From contig CM040752.1 in the NCBI GenBank assembly GCA_022829145.1, positions 29,109,586-29,173,585 on the forward strand: 64,000 bases of DNA, read 5' to 3'. Below the pieces are notes generated by a model. It made no database searches and had not been told where the DNA came from. It was given only the letters and a program-made list of their open reading frames with translations. Source of the DNA: Albula goreensis. Its lineage: Eukaryota > Chordata > Actinopteri > Albuliformes > Albulidae. The position numbers were made by a program, and so were the translations under genes. This document shows, piece by piece, positions 51,001 to 62,839 of the stretch (positions are counted from its first letter, which is position 1; every line of letters begins with the position of its first letter).

Positions 51001-54000
51001 TTCAAACATATCTAAATGATGTAAAGGTCTGACTTCAGTCAGAACCACTTGGTGATTTTAAATAAGGAAAAATGTTATTAAATGAAACAAGATTTAAGCT
51101 TGACAAGTTAAATCACACCCATGTTCATAAAAGTACCAGCTTTTCGCTGATATAGATCTCAAGAATTCTCAAAAAGGGCTGAAAATCCGGGCAAAAGGAA
51201 GTTGTGGCCTTAAATAATGTGGTGCCAATAGCTGACATGTATGATATAAATAGATTAGAATCTGTTGACATTTTCTGTATATTTTGGCAGGAGTTTTTGT
51301 TGCTGTTAGTCTACTTTCATGAATATTGTTCTGTCACACATACTAGTACATATGATATATATTTTCTATATTATCAGGACAGTCTTCCATGCTAATGCTG
51401 AAGAGGTGTAAACATTGAATTGACTCTATTTCACATGAGAACAATAAAGCTAAACTTTTACCGCTCAGCTAAGGTCTGACCTATTTTGTTAACTTGTTTT
51501 CTCAAGCACTCTATATAACGTCATTTTGGCAATCCCTAACTATTTCTGTGTTATCTTGCTACAGCAAGAAAAAGACACCGCCTAATTAATCCAGAGGGAT
51601 TTGTTTTGGTTAGATTGAAACACTGTTGTCTTTAATGTGGTTAGGTGGATTTTATTGGATCCAGGTGCACAAAGGAATGAAACTATGCAAGAATAGCTAT
51701 CATGCTGATGGTAAATCTGCATGTAGAATAGATGCATGCAACAATGTGCATAAACCTCTTCTGCATGAATATTTTGCATGCAACGAAAAACAGGAACAAA
51801 TCTATCCAAAACAGCAGTGTCAGTTTTCCGGTTGTATGTTTCATTATGTCCTCAATCTCGTCATGTTGAAGGCTCTGTCTCATACCCATGAAGTGATCAG
51901 TGAGTGTTTAATGACTGGTGTGTTTCTGTGTCCTCCTCTATCATCGTGTCCTGCCCCACTACCCTTTTACCCCTTTCCATTACCACCTTCTCTGTGTCCA
52001 CCTACCCTGCCCTTCACTGCCCCTCTCACAAACTCCCATCACCCCTTTACCTGACTCAATCCTGGGCAGAGCACCCTCTGATCAACACCTCTCTGTCTCG
52101 GCCGCCCCGCAGCAGATAGGGGGGCTGATGTGGGATTTCTTGGGAAAGTGAGTGCTCTGCCCTGGCTGCGCAGTGTCTGTCTGTGTGTGCATCAGTGGTT
52201 CTGCATGTCAGTGAGCCTGGTGACCCATGGTTGCACTCAAGAGAGCATGAACACTGGCCTTGCCACTGTTTCTTGACCACTTGCTCCATCTTCCCAAAAA
52301 ACGTGGACTCCCACCTTTCGTGGACCCCTGTACATCCACTTAACATGCTGAGTGTGAAATGTGATGCCTGCTCTCTCAACTGCTTGACTATCAGCACTCT
52401 GCTTTATAACTCTCATTCTGAGCCTGAATGCTCTCTCTGCACCCGCCAAGGTGACCCTCAGTTTCCCCTCCACCACCATCTCTTACATTGGGCTTCATTC
52501 ACCAAGCAGTTACACATGTGAATTTGCACTTTTTTTCCTTTTCTCAAAGCAATATATAAGATGAGACCGAGACACTATTTTGTCTGACCCTATCTTCTGT
52601 CAATGCATTCTCTTTGTGATCTCAAATTTTCCTTTAAATTTACATGTTTTATAATGCTTTTAAAAACCTTGTAAAAGTATGCATGTGTAAATGTTTGATA
52701 AGAGAGGCCCAATGACTATAAACACACTGTCTGAATCATTAACACAGACCCTAAACACAGAAAGCACACTGACCCATTCAAACTCCGTCTCATCATCACG
52801 CAGTGACTATACACATGCACGAGTACCTGGTATACTTTGAGAACTCCCTCTACACCTCACCCATGGACTGTGAACATGTTCCCTACTTCATGCTCTGCCT
52901 CTAAATACACAGTCCACACCTCACACACCCTGTCTAAGTAAATACACCCTCCACCACCATCTCACACGTGAAATCCCCTAATGCCATCACACACCTTTAC
53001 TCTTAGCACACAATCTCTTTCTCTCACACAGACCTTGAAAACTGCCTCAACCTCTGCCCCTCTAACCTGTAACAGACTACTAATGCCTGTGAACACGCTG
53101 CTGCATATGTGCTCGCTACTTTTAATTTTGACTCCTTCCGTAGCTCTAGCTGAATTGAAAAAGTCATGAGCATTGTGCTCTCTATGCGGGAAGGTAAAAA
53201 CAGGGAATTAACAAGGTAAAGCATTTTAGTCACAAATAACTAAGCATGCAAAAATGCAGGCATTGAAACTATAAGCTGTTTTTACCACGTGACTGTGTTC
53301 CCTGTCTTGCCATCAGTTCATTGATCTATCACCAGACTTGCAGTATTTCAGGCAGGGGTAGTTTTCTGACATACAAGGTTAATGGTAACATGTACTCTCT
53401 TGAGAGTGATCTATTCTGTCACTGTAAGGAACCTGATATGAAGTGAGATTCCAATTGATAATAGAGAGAAATGGTCAATATGCTTTCAACTTGAACTTAA
53501 TACGGCTTGAACTTAATAACTGAAATGTTTTTATACCAATGTAATATCCTCTGTCATCTATCACTCCTCTGCCCCGCCCCGCCCACTGCTATAACTCAAA
53601 AAAGACAATTTAAATATACCATGTCCTCTAATACAGAATATGAGCAGCTTCAAGGAAATTGTCACTATGGCACTGTACTATGTGTATGTGTTTGGCATTA
53701 ACCGTCTAAACGATGACCATATTGAGGGCCATAAATCTAGCTGATGCCCAATAGCCATTTAACATGTAACCGACATTATCACTATGACTGAATAATGGTA
53801 CGCCCTGTAGTTTATTTAACCCTTAACCTCACTCCCTGTAATCTTAGAAATGCAACTCAATCTCATAGTTGTCGGGAGGACAGCGTGGTGTTTGTGAGAC
53901 TGACGCGCAAACCGACTTGTCGAAATGAATGTGCGGCAGAATCTGAGACAGTGATAGTTGAGACATGTGACTTACCCTTTTGGGAGCTAGGCAACATAGC

Positions 54001-54334
54001 TGAAGAAAATCTTGGTATGCAAATAGCTTACCAGTTTGCTTCTAGTGATCAGTCAAAATGACTCTGCTCACTGTACTGACATTAGGTGAATGATAATTGT
54101 AGATAAATTATGAATATACAGTAGCCAATTACAAAACAGTACTGCTTCAAACACCTCAAATTGTTGTAATAAAGGAAATATCTCCAGGGTGGTTTGATTT
54201 GATTTGCTGATTTTAAAAATGTATACATTCAGTTGGAAATTACTTATTTAAATGTAACAAAATGTTAAAATTAAGTGTAAACTTTGATTGAACCGACCCT
54301 TATAGTGATTTGTGAAAAAATGGCCCTTATGAAA

Positions 54335-54590
54335 AAATCACATGAAAATATCACATTTCTTCCAGATATGTGGTTTTAAATATCTTTCATGTGAAAATGG
54401 TAGAATTAGCATATGAACCCTGAATGAAACATATGTGAGCGTACAGTTTCACATATCAACAGCTTACCTGTCATGTTTTATTTTTGTTTTCATTTGAAGA
54501 GCTCAGCTCAGATGTGAAACAAGCTATTTCAACTTTAAAATGTCTAAAATCCTCGTGTCTGAAAAAAAAGAATATTTCACATGTCAAATA
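54335..54590. repeat. Cluster of TTTCACATGTGAAA-like half sites
   Basis: At least six short matches in both orientations: TCACATGAAAAT, TATCACATTTC, TTTCATGTGAAAA, GTTTCACATATC, GATGTGAAAC and ATTTCACATGTCAAAT. They look like remains of a short palindromic satellite or MITE whose unit is near TTTCACATGTGAAA. There is no coding content. Confidence 0.5.
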
Positions 54591-54945
54591 TCATGTTTTA
54601 TAATGGGATAATGTAATTATTTTACCATTGGCTAAGATATTCACATCTAATTTAATGCCAGCTAATTTCATACATATCATGCAGAGAAAGCCAGAATACC
54701 TCATGGAATACTGGAAGAATAATAATGATTTAAAAAAAAAAAAAGCGCTTTAAAAAGCTTGCCAATATCGTTCCAGTCAGTGCCTTCCCTTGAACTCGCA
54801 TTTATCTGCACTGTTATCCTTTCCTTCAGAAACTGACAGCATACAGCATGAGTGCCCTCCAAAACAATGTGCTTATCTGCTGCTGGATGTTGTCAAATGC
54901 CCTTTGCTTCCAACTGTTATCAGTTCTTTTTTGTAAGCTTTAAAG

Positions 54946-55106
54946 TTCCTCCTGTTGTTTTTTTTTTTTAAAATTACTTTTCCTTTCTAATGTGTTCCTT
55001 GCCCATTTTTCCCTCCTGTTCTTGGACTCCTCTTCTTCCTCCTCCCGTCTGCCCTCGTTGCACTTGTTGGGCCTCCTCCTGCCTCCTCCTGTCCTGATTT
55101 TGACAG
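54946..55106 (+). promoter_or_regulatory. erc2: Extended 3' splice-site region of the microexon
   Basis: From the AG at 54944-54945 to the acceptor AG at 55105-55106 no AG dinucleotide occurs, a 159-nt AG-exclusion zone. A branch-point-like TTCTAAT lies at 54985-54991, with the candidate branch A at 54990, about 116 nt from the exon. Most of what follows is C/T-rich with UCUU-type blocks (TCCTCTTCTTCCTCC near 55030), the kind of site bound by PTBP1. A TGC at 55080-55082 is a possible but distant SRRM4-type motif. Such arrangements are typical of regulated exons with distant branch points. Regulation here is inferred. Confidence 0.6.
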
Positions 55107-55118
55107 CTTGGCTTCCAG
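55107..55118 (+). CDS. erc2: ERC2 12-nt microexon (four codons, phase 2-2)
   Basis: CTTGGCTTCCAG lies between a clean acceptor (TTTTGACAG) and donor (CAG|GTTAGT). Exon E ends in AG, so joining gives AG+C TTG GCT TCC AG, that is Ser-Leu-Ala-Ser plus the start of an Arg or Ser codon. In ERC proteins KKIAELE is followed by SLTSR (ERC1) or SLTLR (ERC2) as I recall them, so this exon supplies exactly the expected next residues. The 12-nt length keeps the frame whether used or skipped. In a coiled coil, four extra residues make a stutter that shifts heptad register. Its size makes it invisible to open-frame scans. Confidence 0.85.
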
Positions 55119-56282
55119 GTTAGTAGAGCCTTGCCTTGTCTTCTGCCCCTCATAGCTCAGTACATGCTGATCAGTATTCCTTTAACTCTCAGCAGCTGAT
55201 CAGTAATAAAGCCACTTATCAATATTTCCCTCCCTGGATAGTAATGGTCTCTCTGCAGCATCTATTTATGTTGCTGGGTTAATGTCCACATTGTTGCACA
55301 GAGTCCTCCATCCCTAGGACTCAATGTTCAGTTATGTACCACTCTGCAGAACTCCCAAACACAATCCGCGCTGGGGCAGTGAGGATTCAATACTGGACCA
55401 TACGGCCAGTGTTGTTTAGAAATATGTAGTATGGCTATGATGCCTTTAATAGTCATGGTTACACACCTGCAGACAGAGTTCTGAGCCTTTCACTGGATCT
55501 ATGCCAAGTGGAAATAGTAAATAGATTTTATTAATAAATCCAGGGAAAAGGGCTTCATATTCTGAAGGAAGTGATGTGTTATAGCAAGAAAAAGGACTAA
55601 AACAGCACACTGTGTTCTCAGAACATTCAGAGACGAGTCTCACTGTGCACTGGCCTGAAATAATGGTCTGTTAATTAGTGTATTTATGTTGAGACAAGAG
55701 CCAAGAGTGTGAACATCATAGACAGTGAAAATGACATATGGCTTCCTCATGATTGAATTTAGATCTTTTTTTTGTGATTCTATGTAACATTTTAACATTT
55801 TTGTGTACATGACTATCATCCCAGTCAAAGAGTCTCACGATACAAGCTGAACATGCTGTAATCTATTTCATATATTAAAAAAATGGGAAACTTAGTGTTT
55901 AAACAGTTTCCTGTAATGAGGCATTCAAGCAGAGGGTATTTTGTGGTTAAGGGTATAACACATCCACCCCACACATACTTCTTCCCAGTCCAGTCGATCA
56001 AAGTCTGTACTGTAGAGTAAGCCTTGATAAAGCTGGTGCTGCAGATTGTACAGAGCCATTGGAACGGATGTTGGAGGATGTGATTTGTACCAGATGTGAT
56101 TGTGTATGCTTCAGCTTTTGCTAAAGTATCTTCTGCAGCTCTCTGTTTTATGGGACCACTCTGTAGCTGGCTTTGTTATGGGAAATCAGCCTGCCAGACA
56201 TTTTTTCCCCTTGGTTTGATTAACTCTCCTGTACTGTTTCCAGGGAAGAAACAGAGGAGAATGACAGAGTGTGTGCGTGTTT

Positions 56283-56363
56283 GCGTGCATGCATGCATGC
56301 ATGCATGCGTGTTTGTGTGTCTGTGTGTGCGTGTGTGTGTTTGTACATGCATGCCTGTATGTT

Positions 56364-56434
<71 letters not shown>
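56283..56434. repeat. GCAT run and (TG)n microsatellite
   Basis: A short ATGC tetranucleotide run (about 56286-56308) and a mixed TG/TTTG stretch lead into an uninterrupted TG tract of about 35 units (56364-56434). Cys-Val and Thr-His open frames on either strand are repeat artefacts. Confidence 0.97.
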
Positions 56435-56435
<1 letters not shown>

Positions 56436-59400
56436 TGCCTGCGTGTGTGTTTATGTGTGTGCACGCTTAGGTCTTAGGTGTTTAGGTGTTTGTGTGCTGG
56501 AAGCTTTAGCCAGCAGGAACATTTTATAGAGTTAGGAGAAATGTATTATAGCTGGAAGAAGCTGCTGATGTAATGCTGTAATTGCATATGTAAATAAATA
56601 TTCAAAAGTAATGAATAGACTTGATGTTAAGGGTTATTATTATTATTTTTTACCATTAATAAATATGTACAATTAAGAATCTGTGTTTATCTGAGTATTT
56701 GTATGTTGATTCCACTTTAGGAGTGATATATAAATAAGTACAGGTTATTTTCTGTTAGAAATCAGATCGGGTTAATGTAATGCTGTACAAGAGATGGCTG
56801 GCCTCCAGTGTATAAGGCCATCGCCAGGGAATTTTTACACTCTAAGGATATCTCACACTTTCACCATCAGCTGTACACTTAAATACATAAAGTTGGCTAA
56901 TGGGGACATAGTTATTTGAGAATGTTGTTTCAACAAAGTTTTGTACCAAAGCATAAAAAATGTCTCCTGTTCAACGTTTAAATACAGCATGGCATTGCAA
57001 TTTTCAAGGTTTTCAAGGAAAACAAGGTAAAGAATTTGCATAACAAAAGACAGAATAATATTAACTCTCACCTCATGAACAAACATATTTTCAGTCCAAG
57101 AGACGCTTCCCATTTTCATCACCGCTGGCCATTGGAGTAATTTGTTACACTATAGTTGTCATTTTTCTCCAGACCTTTATCCTGGAAAAAAAGGAAAAAT
57201 GAAAACATTTAAGGGCTTTCACAGCCAGGAATAAACTTGAGCTGCTTATTTTGGAAACTTCCTCCAAAGATTCCTCCACTTGGAAGATGTCTGAGGAAAT
57301 TTGAAAAATGACTTTTATTACTGATGATTGAGGAGCTGAATGTTTCCATATTGTGGTAATATCTTTTAAATGTTTTATGGTGTAACGTCTGTTGCAGCGT
57401 GCACTGTTCCTGCTTTTATAGTTAAACGATATCCTCTCTCAGCCCAGGAATCTCTCTGCAAGCTGTGCTATCTCACTGCACTGTGGCCGTGTGCCTGAAT
57501 GCAGGTTTCCCCACATCTCCTTACCAGGGTTAAAAGTACACCACAGACAATTTCCTGTCAGGGTTAGAGACTCTGCGTTTACAGTTGGGCTCTTGCCGTT
57601 TCTGCTCCTGTGATACGCTTTGGTTCCATAGAAGCCCATCAGAGACCCTCCCCGCTGCACTACTTTAGGGATATAGTTCACCTTGATCAGCGCACCATCC
57701 AAAGAATGCAAAGGCACATCTGTTTAACTTCCCAGGATGCCTCTCCCTGCAGTGTTTGTGAATGCTAATTGGTTTCAGCTACCCTACTCCCACTAGCTTG
57801 AAGGCGCCCTGTTGTTGGCTTTGGCTGTACCTTCTTCTGTCCAAAGGTGCTGCCACTTCGGTTGACATGTAATGTAGGTTTTCTCAGGAGGGTCAGAGAT
57901 CAGGAAAATGTTTTATCCATGTCGTATGAGATTAACCGGAAAGCTCAGTGCATTTCCTGTAATGATGTTCTGTAATGTGATGGTGGTATTGTATTTTTAT
58001 GTGCCTTCAAATAAGTTACAGAAGTTTCCAGCCTTTTCTGGCTGGCCTTCTCAGGGAAAAGCAAAAAAAAAATCAGAGCTATGTGTGTTAAAGCCAACAG
58101 TAAAATTCAAGGATTGTTTCTTTTTTCTTATTGAATTGACCCCTCAGTCTGTTAGCCGTGGATATAAAAGGCGCCAACCCTCCAAACTGGACTGACCTTA
58201 TCAAACCTCCCTCAGCTGCTTGCGGTAAATATTAACAGTCCTGTTGAGGGAGGCTTGCCTGATATCCTTTTCTCTCCTTTGTGTATGGACGTGCATCTGG
58301 GAATCGTCAATATTTTCTGTCCACATCCCCGTTTAGAATACAAAGTAACAAACTCTCGGGTGGGATTATCTAAATAAGCCGTGGGAGGTCTGCGATAGCT
58401 CCCAGTTGAAGTAAGCAGCGTCCAGTTGACAGTCCGTGTGTCTGTTTCCAAGGGCAGCTTGTCAGTGGACTGCAAAGGCAGATTACTTGGAGAAACTCAG
58501 GGATAGCTGGAGCCCACCTCCTCAGGTATTGGGCACAGGCCACAGTTCCCTGTTGTGAGTACAGTGCTTAGAACCCATTGCTTCAGTTCAGAGAGTAGGG
58601 AGGGGCAGTTCTCCTGAGCCAGAGGGGTTAAACACAATCACTGCTTCACTAACGAGAGCCACCAAGGCAGTAGAGCTGGCTGCATGTGACAAGCGGAGCG
58701 CTTTACTGTGGAATTCCTATGGCACTGTAACCCCTTTTTCCTCTAATCTCTCTCAAGATAAAAAAAGTAATTGAGCTCCTTAGGTCACCATGTGATTTTT
58801 TTCCTCTTTCCTACACCCTCTTTTTGTAGAATGTATTCCAGTTGAAAATAAAGTCTTTTAGAATAACCATTTTTGGTTTTCAGAATCAGGTTAAATTGTA
58901 CAATTGCTGTGTCACACTGTTCTGTGATAGAGGGAACAGAAATACCATACACTGTACCCTTTCACATATTGCAAACAGGAAATAAACTGTGAAGCATATG
59001 AGTTTACTGTCAAGCAATCAAACCTACACCCTAAAATTATAACTAATCATAAAATCATAATTTGTCTCAAACGTCTCACTTAAAAATGTAAGTAAGCAAA
59101 AGCTTATGACCAACTAAACTTAAAATAAATAAAACTTAAGGACAAAAAAGTTTACCGTATATAGCATTCTATGGCAGACTGTAGGCAGTTTTATGCCAAT
59201 GGCATTAGCAGCCTCTGTCATTCTATACGTCTGATTTCTACATTAAAACAGCAAAATGGATTTTCAGAATCCACAGGCAGGCCTGCTGTACTTTTAAACA
59301 GATGTTCCCTGCAGGCTGTGGAACCAGTGTGTGTAGCAGTATTTCTCACTTTCTCATCTCAGTTAATAAAGGAAAAAGTAAATACACACAGCAATACAGA

Positions 59401-62400
59401 TTAGGAAATAATATTAATGTAGCCAGACAACAGTTGACATCAAGGCACTACGAATCAATGATTTGAATCCACTGGAAATTGTAAAGCAATATGCTATTTA
59501 CAGTAAGGGGACAGCTCAAACTATATAAGGAGGACTGCGCCTTTGTGCCATTCATCAAAGAAGATAACAGGATTTTGTGTGCTCATGCAGTATGCAAACA
59601 TTTAGAGAATGTGGGTTAGGGTGTACCTGTAGTGCTTTCTTTTACTGAAGACATACAATAGCCCAAGAGAGGCAATTTATTTTGGCACGCAAGTCAAAGC
59701 AAAGTGCAATAAAATCTGCAGCATAAAATACATTCTGAATATCTATATCTAGTATCATCTATGTCTATGTTAGCATACTATTAATACATCTGACAATGCA
59801 ATAATAAAAATAATAATAATGATAAAAATAATGATGATGAGGAATTCACACACAGATGCCTGGCTCCAAGGTTGTAGTGGTGCCCCTCCCTGCAGACCTG
59901 TTCTTTCCACTCTGAGCTCTAGGTCTTGCCTTGGCAAGAGTGGCCATTTTTCTGTCAGAGCAGGTTAGTCACGGCTACCCCCTCACTCCTCGGGCCGGGA
60001 AACCCCTCCTCACTGTAGCTGCCGTCTGCCATGGTAGAAGTTTCAGATGCCGCTCCAAAGAGCTGGCCGACCAGAACCCAGCTGTTTTTATTTTTCTGTG
60101 TTTAATTACATTCTTTCTTTCATGCGTGGTATGAGGCCCGCTCTATGCTCTATGACCATATTCTCTGTGTTGACAGAAACCCTTAAAAGGTCTGTTTTAT
60201 TTTGGTGCTTGCTTTTAAAACTCTCTGATGTCCCTGCAGTTAAACCAAGAGGTATGCTGTGGTGTTGTCTAAAAGGGCTCATTTGTTGTTGTCACTTTTA
60301 TCGCTGGCCTAGTGGTATCGACGGGGACCAGTCAGGGACAGGCTTCGGAAACACGCACAGCCCTTCCCTCCATGTCCGCACCTGGGAGCAGAGCCTGTAA
60401 CCTCAGGGCCTTGGTGCTGGAGTCCAAATGCACTTACTGTACATGTGCTATGTCAAAAATCCCAGATTTAAGGATCAGGTTGCACCGAGTTAGGGGAAGG
60501 AGTAAGGCTGTGGTACTGTAAAATGGGAATTTATGGTGCAAAAACCCACAAGACATGCACTGACAATGTTACTCTCCTGTAGTGTAATGGTCCAGTTGAA
60601 CTCGCTACTGGTGTTTATGATACATGATACACCCCTATACATGTTCAGCTGAAACACATTCAATGATTTTTATCTTTTATTTTCTTGATATGTGACCGTC
60701 CACCACTAAATCAAGCACAAACCCTCTTGTCAGGCAGCCAGGTGCAGACTGGGCCTACTGGTGATGTTTTAATTGCCCTTATATCATAGCTTTAACTGAA
60801 GTTAAGGATGTTTGACATTTATGGATATTGACATTTGGATATATGAAATGGGGAACTGTGGGAAACGCATTAACACACCAGTCTTTGTAGGTTACCGCTC
60901 ACCAAAAGTCATTGACAGCCAGCGGTTCCCAAAATGTGCGGTTCTCAGAGGTTGTCTTGAGGTATGTTGAAGTGTAGACCATTTGCTATGTCATATGAAA
61001 AAATAATCCATATTTTTCCAAGTACTCAGTCAGAAGTATTTGTAGTATTTGTACTTTCAGTCTTATGGTAACTATGTTGTCACTGTGTCAAGTGTACAGT
61101 AATGAAGCTTTGGTACAAATCAGATCCATCTGCATACAACAGTAATCAGTAACATAGTCATAAAAGAATTATTGTTTTAAGGATTCCTGACTTTTCTTTT
61201 GTCTTGCCATCGGAATGTGAACCTTTGGAAATGAAAACATAAGGTAGTATATTCATCATCAGCTGTAAAAGGCTTTAAAAGAAACACAGCCCGTGTCATT
61301 AAAATTCACCATGCTTTATGGAAGCTGGTCTTTATATCAATAGCATGAAAATGTATAAAGTACTGAGTGTGTATGACAATGTAAGGTGCATGGCGGTTAC
61401 ATGCACCAACTGCAGACAATGGTTAAGATTATTGAATTCCAGATATCCAGTGCACCTGGAAATGTTGATGTATTGTCCACAGAAAGTCACTGTTATCAGT
61501 GTTCATTGACTACATTTAACAATTCCCTTGCAGTTATCTGTTAGTTGTTTGAACAAGCCCGATCAAAGATGGATGTGGTCTTTACTTATCGCCGTTTCAT
61601 CGTTGCCGGTTGCGCCAGCAGCAGCATTTCTGGGAGAGCAAGGAGGAGCCCGTGCTTTGCATTTTTACGTGGGGCATGTGTCTGTCAGTATGGCTATCAA
61701 CACCTCCAGTGGAAGTTTGCAGTTTCTTTTGGCCCTGTGCCTGCATTTTATTCTCTTTTGCTTTGGGACTAGGAAGAGTGCATTTCTACAGTTTACAAGG
61801 CTGGGCTTTTGTCGTGTTATTTATTCATTTATTGGTTTATTTTCAGAAGCCAGAAGCATAAATTACCCACCAACATCGACAGCAACAGGGCAGGGAGCAT
61901 GCACCTCAACACAGTAGTTTAAGATACCTTTTCCACAAATATTTGCCCAAACGTTAGAGAAACATGTACATTTTCAGCAAAGCAAACACCATAGTCTCAG
62001 AATATTGAATAATGTATACAAATTCACACTACTGGTTGAAATGCTGTTTACAGTAATTGACCGTTCTCTTAAAATCTAATTTGTCAATGTCAGGTTTCTT
62101 TGCTTAGCGTCTTTTTATGTGTCAACTCAGAAACTGGAGCTACTGCTTATTCAAAGGCTGTCTTTTGATTCCCTACTGCTAAGTACCAACGGCACAGAGA
62201 CATCTCTGAAGAGGCCTTCAGTTTAACATGAAAGATTAGGCCTCTTTTATGTTAAGTGGTGTAGTTGGAACATGGATGCCTGGTGTGTCTGAATAGAGGA
62301 CCCGGAGCTCATGGTTTAGATAAACAATCCAGGAACCTTATACCTGTTAATTGGAGGATATCAGAGATTTATATGCTGGCAATAGTGCTTACAAAACAAA

Positions 62401-62768
62401 AAGAACAGTCTTTAATTTTCATCGGTATTCATACGCCTCTGTAAACAGAGTTTTGAGAGCTCCTTGCCGCTCTGTTAATAGATTTACTGGATGAAGCTGC
62501 TAGCACAGTTCCTATCCTGTCTGTTGTGTCTTGCCTCGCCATGTATTGTTGCCAAAATAGGTGTGCCTCTTTGTTTCTGTGTTCTAGCAACACTTTGGAA
62601 AATCACAGTGGTCTTTTTTGTAGAGAGTTACTATTATGGGCAATTGGACTGAGCATGTTCAGCGTGGCTAGGAGGGCAGAGGAGAAAAACCAGTAGAATA
62701 CAGTAAAAGCCATTCTTTTCCCAGAGGAGGTGCTCAATCAAATCATTGTGTGACTTGAAAAACCCAAG

Positions 62769-62771
<3 letters not shown>

Positions 62772-62833
<62 letters not shown>
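62772..62833. repeat. (TG)31 microsatellite
   Basis: Perfect TG tract ending in GCGCGC, the third long TG tract in the window. It has no coding meaning. Confidence 0.98.

Positions 62834-62839
<6 letters not shown>

Larger units (their letters stand above)
47621..55106 (+). other. erc2: ERC2 intron E-microexon (7.5 kb)
   Basis: Runs from GTAGCA to GATTTTGACAG. It contains a second foldback-repeat copy (47895-48085), a possible cryptic exon (52113-52147), a long C/T/A-rich and G-poor stretch (about 51940-53060) and a cluster of TTTCACATGTGAAA-like half sites (54335-54590). It ends in a long pyrimidine-rich, AG-free tract before the microexon. Confidence 0.8.

Noticed and set aside
51940-53060. 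G-poor, C/T/A-rich stretch with several overlapping open frames
   Set aside because: Compositional skew explains the frames. No periodic unit or protein family was identified.
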